64,000 bases of DNA from Thalassospira marina. Its GTDB lineage: Bacteria; Pseudomonadota; Alphaproteobacteria; Rhodospirillales; Thalassospiraceae. The first letter of the stretch is position 1. The number at the start of each line of letters is the position of its first letter. The position numbers were made by a program, and so were the translations under genes. The stretch spans positions 508,001 to 572,000 of the forward strand of contig NZ_CP024199.1 in the NCBI RefSeq assembly GCF_002844375.1, given 5' to 3'. Below the pieces are notes generated by a model. That model saw only the letters and a list, made by a program, of their open reading frames with translations, was not told the DNA's origin and searched no databases. This document shows, in pieces, positions 16,604 through 25,226 of this stretch.

Positions 16604-18250
16604 TCAGCTTTTCCACTGGCCTGAAACAACCCAGCGCCCGGCAAAGTTTTCGGGAACCTGGATGGTCTGGCGCGGGGTGGCTGAATCGTCACGTTCCGGG
16701 TAATCGGTGGTGAAATGCAGGCCACGGCTTTCATGGCGCCACAGGGCCGACTGAATGATCAGCTTTGCCACAACCGACAGGTTACGCAGTTCCAGCAGAT
16801 CATTGGTAACGCGGAAATTGCCATAATATTCATCGATTTCCGATAACAGCAAATCCACCCGGTGCTGGGCGCGCTGCAGGCGTTTGGTGGTGCGAACAAT
16901 CCCCACAAAGTCCCACATCACGTTGCGCAACTGTTCCCAGTTATGGGCAACGATCACTTCCTCGTCGGAATCGGTAATGCCGGTTTCATCCCAGGCAGGC
17001 AGGTCGTTGAAACGGTCATCAACCGGCAGGGCTTCGATAATGTCCTGAGCGGCGGCTTCGCCAAATACCAGGCATTCCAGCAGCGAGTTCGATGCCAGGC
17101 GGTTGGCCCCGTGAAGGCCGGTTCCCGCACATTCGCCAATCGCATAAAGCCCGGTCAAATCGGTACGACCGCGAAGATCGGTTAAAATCCCACCGCAGGT
17201 ATAGTGGGCGGCAGGCACCACCGGGATGGGTTCGCGCGTCATATCAATGCCAAAACCCAGGCAGGTTTCGTAAATGGTGGGGAAATGTTCGCGGATAAAA
17301 TCCGCCCCCTTATGGGTGATATCAAGATAGACGCAATCGCTGCCCAGACGTTTCATTTCATGGTCAATGGCGCGGGCAACAATGTCACGCGGGGCCAGTT
17401 CGCCGCGTTCGTCAAACCGGTCCATGAAACGGGTGCCATCGGGCAGCAGTAATTTGCCACCTTCACCGCGCACCGCCTCGGAAATCAGAAACGATTTTGC
17501 CTGCGGATGATACAGGCAGGTCGGGTGAAACTGGCTGAATTCCATATTCATCACCCGGCACCCGGCGCGCCATGCCATGGCAATGCCATCGCCGGTCGAT
17601 CCATCGGGGTTGGATGTGAAACGGTAAACCTTGCTGGCCCCGCCCGTTGCCAGAACAACCGTGCGCGCATTAAAGCTTGCGACCCGCCCGGTTTTGACAT
17701 CCAGCGCATAGGCGCCAACGCAGCGGCGGCCTTCACCGCCCAGCTTGCGGTCGGTTACCAGGTCGATGGCCAGGTAATTTTCAAAAATTTTGATGTTCGG
17801 GTGGTTCAGGGCCTGTTTTTGCAGGGTGGTTTGCACTGCGCGCCCGGTGGCATCGGCCGCATGCACGATGCGGCGGTGGCTGTGCCCGCCTTCGCGCGTC
17901 AGGTGAAAGGGCTGGTCATTGCCACCTTCGGGGTCACGCGTCAGATCGATGCCAAGTTCATCAAGCCAGCGCACGGCAGCCGGTGCATTGCGCGCAACAA
18001 ATTCAACGGTTTCGCGTTTGCATAAACCCGCCCCGGCATTCAGGGTATCTTCAACGTGGCTTTCAATGCTGTCTGCGGCATCAAGAACGGCGGCAATGCC
18101 GCCCTGGGCATAGTTGGTGGACCCGTCGTCGATTTTGCCTTTGGACAGAACGGCAACCTTTACATGGGGGGCCACTTTAAGCGCGGTGCTCAAACCGGCA
18201 GCACCACTGCCGATGACAAGTACATCATAGTGATAAGAAAGATCGGTCAT
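16604..18250 (-). CDS. nadB: L-aspartate oxidase
   Basis: FAD enzyme that oxidises aspartate to iminoaspartate, the first step of de novo NAD synthesis. 548 aa. FAD-binding motif DVLVIGSGAAGLSTAL near the N-terminus, STNYAQGGIAAVL, the active-site region REGGHSHRRIVHAAD, QFHPTCLY, and GLYAIGECAGTGLHGANRLASNSLLECLVFG, all diagnostic. Length matches the family. nadA and nadC are not adjacent. It leads a two-gene unit with the MOSC gene. Confidence 0.96.
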   Translation of the reverse strand: MTDLSYHYDVLVIGSGAAGLSTALKVAPHVKVAVLSKGKIDDGSTNYAQGGIAAVLDAADSIESHVEDTLNAGAGLCKRETVEFVARNAPAAVRWLDELGIDLTRDPEGGNDQPFHLTREGGHSHRRIVHAADATGRAVQTTLQKQALNHPNIKIFENYLAIDLVTDRKLGGEGRRCVGAYALDVKTGRVASFNARTVVLATGGASKVYRFTSNPDGSTGDGIAMAWRAGCRVMNMEFSQFHPTCLYHPQAKSFLISEAVRGEGGKLLLPDGTRFMDRFDERGELAPRDIVARAIDHEMKRLGSDCVYLDITHKGADFIREHFPTIYETCLGFGIDMTREPIPVVPAAHYTCGGILTDLRGRTDLTGLYAIGECAGTGLHGANRLASNSLLECLVFGEAAAQDIIEALPVDDRFNDLPAWDETGITDSDEEVIVAHNWEQLRNVMWDFVGIVRTTKRLQRAQHRVDLLLSEIDEYYGNFRVTNDLLELRNLSVVAKLIIQSALWRHESRGLHFTTDYPERDDSATPRQTIQVPENFAGRWVVSGQWKS

Positions 18251-18479
18251 AATTTCCCGTCATGTGAAGGGTTGTTCGCATTCCGTCCCCGCAGTCGCGG
18301 CAGAATAGGACTGTGTGCTGGCAATCTCAAACATTATTGCAACATGCTTGACGATAGGCTGCTTTGTGGAATGATCCTGTCTTGCCCTGCCAGTGCCTGC
18401 TTTTTGCCGTGAAGAATGGCTTTTATTGGAAATGTCTGACACCAACTTTGGGTGTTGCGCACGATAAAGGATATCCGTC

Positions 18480-18917
18480 ATGCCCGATAACGATCAGCAC
18501 GTAACAGATTCCGGCGTTCATGATGAAACGTGCCATCATGGTGGCTGTCATTGTGGTGCGGTGCGCTATGAAGTGCGCGGCGAAATTGATGATGTGACGC
18601 TGTGTCACTGTCATTTGTGCGCAAAACTGCACGGGCATGTCAGTGCCTATGCATCGGTTATCAAGGATGAGTTGCATTTTTCCGATGATAGCGGCCTGCG
18701 CTGGTATCGCCTGTCCGATAAAACCGACCGCGGTTTTTGCAAGGAATGCGGATCGGCGCTTTTCTGGCGGGTCGTGCGATCCAAAAATATTGCGATTACA
18801 CCAGGTACGCTTGATGGCCCATCGGGGCTTAAAACCAAATCGCAAATATTTTGCGCTTTCAAGGGCGACTATTACCCGCTTGATCCCGCCATTCCGGCCT
18901 TTGACCACGATGATTAG
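18480..18917 (+). CDS. GFA (glutathione-dependent formaldehyde-activating) family protein
   Basis: 145-aa small zinc protein. Zinc ligands are visible: CHCG (C23, C25), LCHCHLC (C42, C44, C47) and CKECGS (about 92-95), the family pattern. Members include Gfa and centromere CENP-V-like folds; many have no known substrate, so formaldehyde chemistry should not be assumed. Unlinked to its neighbours; the gene ends at a terminator shared with the opposite gene. Confidence 0.85.
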   Translation: MPDNDQHVTDSGVHDETCHHGGCHCGAVRYEVRGEIDDVTLCHCHLCAKLHGHVSAYASVIKDELHFSDDSGLRWYRLSDKTDRGFCKECGSALFWRVVRSKNIAITPGTLDGPSGLKTKSQIFCAFKGDYYPLDPAIPAFDHDD

Positions 18918-18924
18918 GCAAAAC

Positions 18925-18960
18925 AAAATGGCGGGCCTGTAAAAGGCACCGCCATTTTGA
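18925..18960. terminator. Bidirectional terminator between GFA and methyltransferase genes
   Basis: AAAATGGCGG pairs perfectly with CCGCCATTTT. A- and T-rich edges suit both directions, and the two genes converge here. Confidence 0.75.
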
Positions 18961-18996
18961 TGTTTCTTGGCCGCAAAGCCCGGTTTTGCGCGTTAC

Positions 18997-19959
18997 TTAC
19001 TGGTCGGTAACGCCGGGCACTTTCATCCAGGTCAGTTCATGTTTGTTATTGTAAAGATGAACAACCTTTGATCCCGGAATATCGGCAAACTGGGCAACGG
19101 CGGCGTGGTCGGTATCGCCCTGCATTTTGATGGTGCAGATGAAATTGGTCGCCATGCCGGTTTCCATCCACTGATTGACCAGCCGATACAGGCGATCCGG
19201 GTAACAAATGACGTCCGAACACAGCCAGTCGATCGGCCCGGTTTTTTCCGGGTCAAGGCCAAACGCACTTTCCTGGCGGAAATCAACACGCGGCAGCTTG
19301 GCAATTTTCGGGTCCAGCTTTGCCTTGTCCACCGAAATCACCGAGGCCCCGGTTTCATGCAAAACCCAGGTCCAGCCACCGGGGCTGCCGCCCATATCCA
19401 TCGTCATTTCGCCTTCCTGGGGAAACACGCCCAGTCGGGTGAAGGCTTCCCACAGTTTCAGATAGGCGCGGTTTGGCGGTGTGACCTTGTCTTCTTCAAA
19501 TTCGACTTCGCCGTTTTTCCACGGGCTGGAACAATCCATCGCAGCAATGATGGTGTCCGGGTCAATCAGTGTCCATGACCCCAGCGGTGCGGTCGGTGCC
19601 GGTGCGCCAAAAACCTGCCGCTTTGCCGAAACATGGGGCAGGTTGGCTTCGATCAGTTTGGCGCGGGAAAAATGGTCAAATTTAAACATCGCCCAGTTGC
19701 GCTGGTTAAAGCGCAAAATCTTGGCTGCCCCCTTGACCGAGGGAATGGCAATACGAACCGGGTTGCGCCACACATTTTGCGCCCAGAAAACCCGTCTTTC
19801 CGGGCCAGGCGCAAACATCAGCCGGTCATGGGTTTCAATAACGTCCCCCAGTTCCTGGCGCAGTTGGTCCTCGAACCCCACAGCAGCAAGATAGCCGGTG
19901 GCGTTCATCGGTTCGATCACGGCATCAATGCCGTCCGGTGTGGAAAAAATCTCTGTCAT
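18997..19959 (-). CDS. FtsJ/RlmM-type SAM-dependent methyltransferase
   Basis: 320-aa protein with an N-terminal RNA-binding-like part and a Rossmann methyltransferase domain. SAM motif DMGGSPGGWTWVL (about residues 189-201). Candidate K-D-K-E catalytic residues are Lys in NRAYLKLWEAF, Asp in WLCSDVICYPD, Lys in CTIKMQGD and Glu in NKHELTWM, as in 2'-O-ribose methyltransferases such as RlmM (23S C2498). Family and fold are clear. RlmM function is likely, but this protein is shorter than E. coli RlmM (about 366 aa), so the exact rRNA target is inferred. Confidence 0.8.
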   Translation of the reverse strand: MTEIFSTPDGIDAVIEPMNATGYLAAVGFEDQLRQELGDVIETHDRLMFAPGPERRVFWAQNVWRNPVRIAIPSVKGAAKILRFNQRNWAMFKFDHFSRAKLIEANLPHVSAKRQVFGAPAPTAPLGSWTLIDPDTIIAAMDCSSPWKNGEVEFEEDKVTPPNRAYLKLWEAFTRLGVFPQEGEMTMDMGGSPGGWTWVLHETGASVISVDKAKLDPKIAKLPRVDFRQESAFGLDPEKTGPIDWLCSDVICYPDRLYRLVNQWMETGMATNFICTIKMQGDTDHAAVAQFADIPGSKVVHLYNNKHELTWMKVPGVTDQ

Positions 19960-20079
19960 GGGCTGCTTTTACCGTGCTTTTGGGGGCGGTAAAAGCAGCA
20001 AATAGACATGCTACTTTCAACACTGCCCTGCCGGGACCGCATATGAAATGCAAAGACGGTCCACAAAGGTAAACGGGTA

Positions 20080-20685
20080 TTACCAGAAATCTTCGCGCCG
20101 GACGGTAAAGCTTTCCGAAATCGTTGCATATTCCTGATAACCCAACCGCGTTAACGGTTCGAATTTGCCGATATCGACCATGCCATCGGTCAGCACGCTT
20201 TCATCAATATGAAGGCCAACAACCGTGCCAATAACCATGCTGTTGGGCTTTCCCGGGTTGGGGCTGGGCAGATCCACAATCTGGAAAACCTTGCATTCCA
20301 TATGGATCGGCACGCCTTTGACCAGATAGGGCTTCACGACGCTGGCAGGCAGTTTTTCAAGCCCGGCATGGGTGAATTCATCCTCATCGGCGGCAAGCGG
20401 GGCTGAACACAGGTTAATTTCGCGCAGCATTGTTTTGGGTGTTACCGCAACAACAAATTCGCCGGTTGCCCTTGCATTGGCCGCACTGTCGCGCGAGGCG
20501 CCGCTGGCACCGAACATCACCATCGGCGGCGTGCCGCAAACGGCGTTAAAAAACGAATAGGGTGCCAGGTTGGCATGCCCTTCGGGGCTGATTGTCGATA
20601 TCCAGCCGATCGGGCGGGGCACAACACAGGCCTTGAACGGATCATGCGGAAGATTGTGCGGGGTTTTACCCGGTTCGTAAAACAT
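20080..20685 (-). CDS. Flavin reductase-like (FMN-binding) protein
   Basis: 201-aa protein of the flavin reductase/split-barrel flavoprotein superfamily. Typical sequence: VVPRPIGWISTISPEGHANLAPYSFFNAV, PPMVMFGAS, SRDSAANARATGEFVVAV. The start is placed at the ATG at 20685 (MFYEPGK) behind AGGACGG; a longer frame to 20772 enters non-coding sequence. These proteins reduce or bind FMN in the cytosol, often to serve oxygenases. No partner oxygenase is adjacent. Confidence 0.85.
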   Translation of the reverse strand: MFYEPGKTPHNLPHDPFKACVVPRPIGWISTISPEGHANLAPYSFFNAVCGTPPMVMFGASGASRDSAANARATGEFVVAVTPKTMLREINLCSAPLAADEDEFTHAGLEKLPASVVKPYLVKGVPIHMECKVFQIVDLPSPNPGKPNSMVIGTVVGLHIDESVLTDGMVDIGKFEPLTRLGYQEYATISESFTVRREDFW

Positions 20686-20892
20686 TTGGCCGTCCTGTTC
20701 TGATTTTCGCCGCATTTCACGACTAGGAAGAAAAACTTGCCAAATAATTGGCGCAAATGTTTTGCGATGCAACGTGACTCTGCAGAAAACCTGAAATTTC
20801 GCGTCGCAGCCCGATTTTTCTTGGCCTTTGGATTTCGCAAAAGCGAATCGGCTTTCCCGGGCAAAATTCCCCAGTCTTTTGACGCCTATCAG

Positions 20893-20958
20893 TTAAGATT
20901 GTCTAAACAACTGAAATTCCATTCAAAGTGACGCGACTCCGCAATAATTTTCGGAGTC
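20893..20958 (+). promoter_or_regulatory. Probable cell-cycle control region of ccrM: CtrA-like site and inverted GANTC pair
   Basis: TTAA-N7-TAAA at 20893-20907 is one base off the CtrA consensus TTAA-N7-TTAA. Downstream, GACTCCG and CGGAGTC (20935-20941 and 20952-20958) form an inverted repeat with two GANTC methylation sites separated by 14 bases. A third GANTC (GACTC) is at 20776-20780. In Caulobacter, CtrA and GANTC methylation both control ccrM; the same is inferred here. The 20686-21016 gap holds no gene. Confidence 0.6.
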
Positions 20959-21016
20959 TGTTAACTTTTTGCGCCCATGATTTCCTCAAGTTTCAAGGGG
21001 GAACCGTGAAGGCATT

Positions 21017-22117
21017 ATGACAAAGAAGCAAACATTACCGCTTGATCAGGTTCTGGTAGGTGACTGCATCGAATTGATGAACACCCTGCCGGAAAAGTCG
21101 GTCGATCTGATCTTTGCCGATCCGCCCTACAATTTACAACTGGGCGGTGATCTGCTGCGTCCCAACAATACCAAGGTTGATGCAGTTGATGACCACTGGG
21201 ATCAATTTGACAGCTTTCACCATTATGACGATTTCAGTCGTCAGTGGTTGCAGGCTGCGCGCCGTGTGCTGAAAGACACTGGCGCGATCTGGGTGATCGG
21301 GTCCTATCATAACATCTACCGTGTTGGCACGGTGATGCAGGATATCGGTTACTGGATCCTCAATGACATCGTTTGGCGCAAAACCAACCCGATGCCCAAT
21401 TTCCGGGGCAAGCGTTTCTGCAATGCGCATGAAACCCTGCTGTGGTGTTCGAAAAATGCCGAGCAAAAGGCCATCACCTTCAATTACGAAGCGATGAAGC
21501 AGCTTAACGAAGGGCTGCAGATGCGTTCGGACTGGTTGCTGCCGATCTGTTCGGGCGGTGAACGTTTGAAGGATGAGAAGGGTAAAAAGGTCCATCCGAC
21601 CCAGAAACCCGAAGCCCTGTTGCAGCGCGTGTTAATGGCTACCACCCGTCAGGGTGATGTGGTGCTTGATCCGTTCTTTGGCACCGGCACCACCGGGGCG
21701 GCAGCCCGTCGTCTGGGCCGTCACTTTATTGGTCTGGAACGCGAGGAAGACTACGCCAAGGCCGCGCGTGAGCGTATCAGCAAGGTTCAGATGCTTGATG
21801 GTGAAAGCCTGGAGCTGACCGAATCCAAACGGTCCCTGCCGCGTATTCCTTTTGGTGCGGTCATCGAACGTGGCCTTTTGGCACCGGGCGACAAAATTTA
21901 TGACAATCGCGGCAACGTTGCGGCCATGGTCCGTGCCGATGGCTCGATTGCACATAAGGATGCCGCAGGTTCCATTCACCAGGTAGGCGCACAGGTTCAG
22001 GGCGCACAGGCCTGTAATGGCTGGACTTACTGGCATTACAAATGCGACGGACGACTGGTTTCGATTGATAATCTGCGCAGCCAGTTGCGCAAGGAAATGG
22101 GCCAGATGTCTGCCTGA
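21017..22117 (+). CDS. ccrM: CcrM-type GANTC adenine DNA methyltransferase
   Basis: Beta-class N6-adenine methyltransferase methylating GANTC, an orphan cell-cycle enzyme of alphaproteobacteria. 366 aa: DPPY motif (DPPYNLQLGGD, from residue 35) near the N-terminus, the SAM motif DPFFGTGTTGAA (from residue 218) near the middle and a C-terminal RAMA-type domain (about 270-365, WTYWHYKCDG), as in Caulobacter CcrM. No restriction gene is adjacent. The promoter region carries GANTC sites, suggesting autoregulation. Followed by a strong terminator. Confidence 0.96.
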   Translation: MTKKQTLPLDQVLVGDCIELMNTLPEKSVDLIFADPPYNLQLGGDLLRPNNTKVDAVDDHWDQFDSFHHYDDFSRQWLQAARRVLKDTGAIWVIGSYHNIYRVGTVMQDIGYWILNDIVWRKTNPMPNFRGKRFCNAHETLLWCSKNAEQKAITFNYEAMKQLNEGLQMRSDWLLPICSGGERLKDEKGKKVHPTQKPEALLQRVLMATTRQGDVVLDPFFGTGTTGAAARRLGRHFIGLEREEDYAKAARERISKVQMLDGESLELTESKRSLPRIPFGAVIERGLLAPGDKIYDNRGNVAAMVRADGSIAHKDAAGSIHQVGAQVQGAQACNGWTYWHYKCDGRLVSIDNLRSQLRKEMGQMSA

Positions 22118-22164
22118 AATGGCAACCGGGCGCATCATACGCCGTAGCAGTTGACAGCATTGTG

Positions 22165-22203
22165 AAGACCGAAACGCAGCATTGCGCGTTTCGGTCTTTT
22201 TGT
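22165..22203 (+). terminator. Terminator after ccrM
   Basis: AAGACCGAAACGC pairs perfectly with GCGTTTCGGTCTT, followed by a T-rich run. Confidence 0.9.
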
Positions 22204-22256
22204 TTTGACCTGAATTCTGGTATAAATCACGGGTTGATAAGTTTAGCGGATCGGAG

Positions 22257-22466
22257 ATGACGATGCAGATTGGTGGTTACGGTGCAGCCTATGCGCCCAA
22301 TCCCGTGCAGATCCAGCAAGCCGTTGCGCCGATCGCCGAAACCGGCGGCAATGATTTGCAGGCACCCCCGGCACAGCGTGTTGAACAGGCTGCCGAAGCC
22401 GAACGTGCACAGTCCAAACCGCTTGAAAGCAGTGGTCGGGGCCAGATTATCGATATTACCGCCTGA
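22257..22466 (+). CDS. Small unknown protein, paralogue of the one at 44858-45211
   Basis: 69 aa (67 if the second ATG at 22263 is used). No known domain. It starts MTMQIGGYGAAYAP, has VAPIAE at about residues 23-28, an Ala/Gln/Glu-rich middle and ends SGRGQIIDITA. An unlinked minus-strand gene about 22 kb away shares the IGxGY start, VAPxAE and the RGxx(I/V)D(I/L)xA end. No signal peptide or membrane segment. It sits between two terminators, so it is a free-standing gene. GGAG precedes the first ATG closely. Function unknown. Confidence 0.6.
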   Translation: MTMQIGGYGAAYAPNPVQIQQAVAPIAETGGNDLQAPPAQRVEQAAEAERAQSKPLESSGRGQIIDITA

Positions 22467-22485
22467 TCGAATGATCATTCATGTC

Positions 22486-22518
22486 AAAGGCCCGCAGTAA
22501 TTTGCTACGGGCCTTTTT
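22486..22518. terminator. Terminator shared by the small gene and mutY
   Basis: AAAGGCCCG..CGGGCCTTT stem with a T run on the plus side, between convergent genes. Confidence 0.85.
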
Positions 22519-22544
22519 CTTTGCATCGGTTTATGCCGCTGGCC

Positions 22545-23615
22545 TTACAGATTTTTCAGGGCGTGGCGGACGATCTTTTTCATCACGGTGGGCAGGGCGT
22601 AATCGGCAAGGCCATCAATGCTTGTCCAAACCCCGTCGGGGCCAGGGGCAATATCATTGCCAACCTTTGTTGCCAGAACGCTGACATCGAGATGGAAATG
22701 GGTAAAGGTATGCCCGACCGTGCCTGAAATTTCCTGCCAGTCCGCATTGATCGGGGCCTGGTCCTTCATGATCTGGTCCGGGGCGTCAATGGCGCGCCAT
22801 TCACTGCCGGGTACTTCATATAAACCACCCAAAAGCCCGCTTTCCGGCCGCCGGCGGATCAGGATTTGCCCATCATCACGCTGGACCCAAAAGGCATAAC
22901 CAACCCGCGTGGGTTTGGCGGGTTTTTTACGTTTGCGTGGTAGTTCCGGGGCGATGCCGGTTTTGCGGCCATCGCAAAATGCCTGCCAGGGGCAAATGCC
23001 ACAGGCCGGGTTGCGCGGCGTGCAAATGGTTGCGCCCAAATCCATCAATGCCTGGGCATAATCGCCGGGGCGATCTGGCGGGGTCAGGGCGGCGGATTTT
23101 TCCTTAATTTCCGGTTTCACATCGGGAAGCGGCGTTTCAAGGGCAAACAGCCGTGAAATAACCCGTTCGATATTGCCATCAACCGGGCTGGATGGCCGGT
23201 TAAAGGCAATGGCCGAAACCGCTGCTGCCGTATAGGGGCCGATGCCGGGCAGCTTTAACAGGCCTTCTTCGGTATCGGGGAATTTGCCGTCATAATCGCT
23301 GGCAACCGCCTTGGCGCATTTATGCAGGTTACGCGCCCGCGCGTAATATCCCAGCCCCTGCCAGGCATGCAAAACATCGTCCAGTTCGGCATTGGCAAGG
23401 TCGGTGACCGTGGGCCAGCGGTTTAAAAATGCCGCAAAATAGGGGCCAACCGTAATCACCGTTGTTTGCTGCAACATGATTTCAGACAGCCACACATGAT
23501 AGGGATTGGGTGTATCGCCCGGTTCCGAACGCCAGGGCAGTGTCCGGTGATGGCGGTCATACCATTCCAGCATGGTCTGGCGAAGTGTGATGATTTCTTG
23601 ATCAGTGAAATGCAC
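22545..23615 (-). CDS. mutY: Adenine DNA glycosylase MutY
   Basis: Removes A mispaired with 8-oxoguanine. 356 aa: EIMLQQTTV (catalytic Glu region), helix-hairpin-helix LPGIGPYTAAAV, catalytic Asp in SPVDGNIERV, four-Cys iron-sulfur motif CTPRNPACGICPWQAFC, and a C-terminal MutT-like recognition domain (RRRPESGLLGGLYEVPGSEW). The GTG at 23615 is chosen: GGAAA precedes it and the N-terminus then fits the family. The upstream frame to 23789 overlaps dciA. Divergent from dciA with a 98-base gap. Confidence 0.95.
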   Translation of the reverse strand: MHFTDQEIITLRQTMLEWYDRHHRTLPWRSEPGDTPNPYHVWLSEIMLQQTTVITVGPYFAAFLNRWPTVTDLANAELDDVLHAWQGLGYYARARNLHKCAKAVASDYDGKFPDTEEGLLKLPGIGPYTAAAVSAIAFNRPSSPVDGNIERVISRLFALETPLPDVKPEIKEKSAALTPPDRPGDYAQALMDLGATICTPRNPACGICPWQAFCDGRKTGIAPELPRKRKKPAKPTRVGYAFWVQRDDGQILIRRRPESGLLGGLYEVPGSEWRAIDAPDQIMKDQAPINADWQEISGTVGHTFTHFHLDVSVLATKVGNDIAPGPDGVWTSIDGLADYALPTVMKKIVRHALKNL

Positions 23616-23713
23616 GGCGTTTCCGTGATATGTTATGCAAATTGGCGATTTTGGCGATAAAGTTGCAGCGACCCTACGGAAGACGCCGCCGTGAGCAAGA
23701 GAAAAGATTTCCC

Positions 23714-24328
23714 ATGAGCAAGAGCAACAATTCCGATCATACGTCTCGGGCTTCTGGTGTGGATCAGGAAAGCCAGCGAATTGCTGCAAAAAATGCCGCG
23801 CGCAAACGCCAGCGCATCACGCCCATGGCGGGCGACCGTGACCGTTACACAGGTTTGCGCAATGTCGCCCCGCTGGTGTCAAACCTGACGCGGCCGCTGG
23901 TGCGCAAGCGCGGCTTCTTCCAGGCCGAAATTTTGCTGCACTGGGCCGAAATTGTGGGGCCTGCGCTTGAAAATTGCACCATTCCCGTGCGCTATACCCC
24001 GCCGCGCGGTGAAAATGGTGGCGGTGGCACGCTTATGGTGCGTGTTTCGGGGCCGATGGCGCTGGAATTGCAGCATCGCATGCCGCAAATCATTGACCGG
24101 GTGAATACCTATTTCGGTTATCGTGCGGTGGAACGCATCAAAATGATGCAGGGTGATATTTCCCGCCCGGAAAAACGGGTGCTGCGCCCCGCCCACGTGC
24201 CCGAAGGCCCGATCCGCCAAGGTAGCGAAAAAGTGATCAACGAAATCGAAGACCCGGCCCTGCGGGAAGTGCTATTGCGTTTGGGTCGTCATATCAGTGG
24301 CGCCGGTAAAGGCCAGGGCAAACCATGA
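23714..24328 (+). CDS. dciA: DUF721/DciA family protein
   Basis: 204-aa protein. The DUF721 domain spans about residues 40-140 (FFQAEILLHWAEIVGPALENCTIPVRY, TLMVRVSGPMALELQHRMPQIIDRVN). DciA proteins load or operate the replicative helicase DnaB in bacteria lacking DnaC, acting with DnaA; this is established for the family in other proteobacteria and inferred here. The N-terminus is basic and probably disordered. The mutY-dciA-dsbA-smc neighbourhood is common in alphaproteobacteria. The start at 23714 has only a weak A-rich ribosome site. Confidence 0.85.
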   Translation: MSKSNNSDHTSRASGVDQESQRIAAKNAARKRQRITPMAGDRDRYTGLRNVAPLVSNLTRPLVRKRGFFQAEILLHWAEIVGPALENCTIPVRYTPPRGENGGGGTLMVRVSGPMALELQHRMPQIIDRVNTYFGYRAVERIKMMQGDISRPEKRVLRPAHVPEGPIRQGSEKVINEIEDPALREVLLRLGRHISGAGKGQGKP

Positions 24329-24492
24329 AAATGCAGCACCCCGGTTGAATTGTACCGGCGGTGATGTGTTTGCGATAGGCAACCGGTTGCCGCTTTTGTC
24401 GAATCAGTTTCTGGCGAAAGATCAACATGGATTTGCCCGAATTTCGGGCAATGTTTGCGACTCGTTGGTTCAACGGCCATTGCGGGGCTGTG

Positions 24493-24522
24493 TTGACTTA
24501 GCAGGCGCAACCGGCTTGTAAT
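24493..24522 (+). promoter_or_regulatory. Candidate promoter for the dsbA-like gene
   Basis: TTGACT (24493-24498) and TGTAAT (24517-24522) with an 18-base spacer, 30 bases before the start codon. Confidence 0.45.
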
Positions 24523-24551
24523 CGCAAAAGTTTGTTTTAACGGAGGTTTCC

Positions 24552-25148
24552 TTGCTTAAGCCGTTTAAATACCTTGTTGCGGTGGTTGGTGTTTCCCTGG
24601 CGGCATTGACTGCGCACGGGGCGCAGGCCACGGAATACAAAGAACACGTAATGGGCGCAGAAGATGCGCCGGTGACGATTGTTGAATATGCATCCTTCAC
24701 CTGCCCGCATTGTGCGCGTTTTGCCAACGACGTGTTCCCCGACGTCAAAAAGGAACTGATCGATACCGGCAAGGTTAAATGGATTTACCGCGATTACCCG
24801 CTGGACGGGGTTGCGGTTCGTGCCTCTGCCGTTGCCCAGTGTGCGGGTGATGACCGGTATTTTGGCGTGCTGGAACTTCTGTTCAAATCCCAGTTGACCT
24901 GGGCACGCAGCAGCGACCCGATCGCCGGTATCAAACAGGTTGCCCGCTTTGCCGGCATGGACGGCGAAACGGTGGATAGCTGCCTGGCCGATGAAGAACT
25001 GATCAATGGCATTGTGGGTTCGCGCCTGGAAGCCGAACAGAAATACAATGTCAATGCCACGCCGACCTTCCTGATCGATGGCAAAACCTATTCCGGTGAA
25101 AAGGATTTGGAATTCTTCACCGAAAAGGTCGATGATCTGACCAACTAA
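24552..25148 (+). CDS. DsbA-family thiol:disulfide oxidoreductase
   Basis: 198-aa periplasmic protein with a signal peptide (residues 1-27, ending GAQA). Thioredoxin fold with active site CPHC (residues 51-54, SFTCPHCARF), the Asp-Tyr region WIYRDYPLDG, and the cis-Pro loop NATPTFLIDG. It should oxidise or isomerise disulfides in exported proteins. TTG start with a clear GGAGG site 6-7 bases upstream. A perfect hairpin separates it from smc, 31 bases before that gene's start. Confidence 0.9.
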   Translation: MLKPFKYLVAVVGVSLAALTAHGAQATEYKEHVMGAEDAPVTIVEYASFTCPHCARFANDVFPDVKKELIDTGKVKWIYRDYPLDGVAVRASAVAQCAGDDRYFGVLELLFKSQLTWARSSDPIAGIKQVARFAGMDGETVDSCLADEELINGIVGSRLEAEQKYNVNATPTFLIDGKTYSGEKDLEFFTEKVDDLTN

Positions 25149-25163
25149 TTGATTGAAACTTGC

Positions 25164-25195
25164 TTTACCGGCGCGTTATGCAATGCGCCGGTAAA
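25164..25195 (+). other. Perfect hairpin between the dsbA-like gene and smc
   Basis: TTTACCGGCGC pairs with GCGCCGGTAAA, an 11-bp stem with a 10-base loop and no T run after it. It may be a weak terminator or an mRNA processing or stability element limiting read-through into smc. Confidence 0.5.
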
Positions 25196-25226
25196 AACAC
25201 GGGCCTTTATCGGCCAGGGGAACTGA

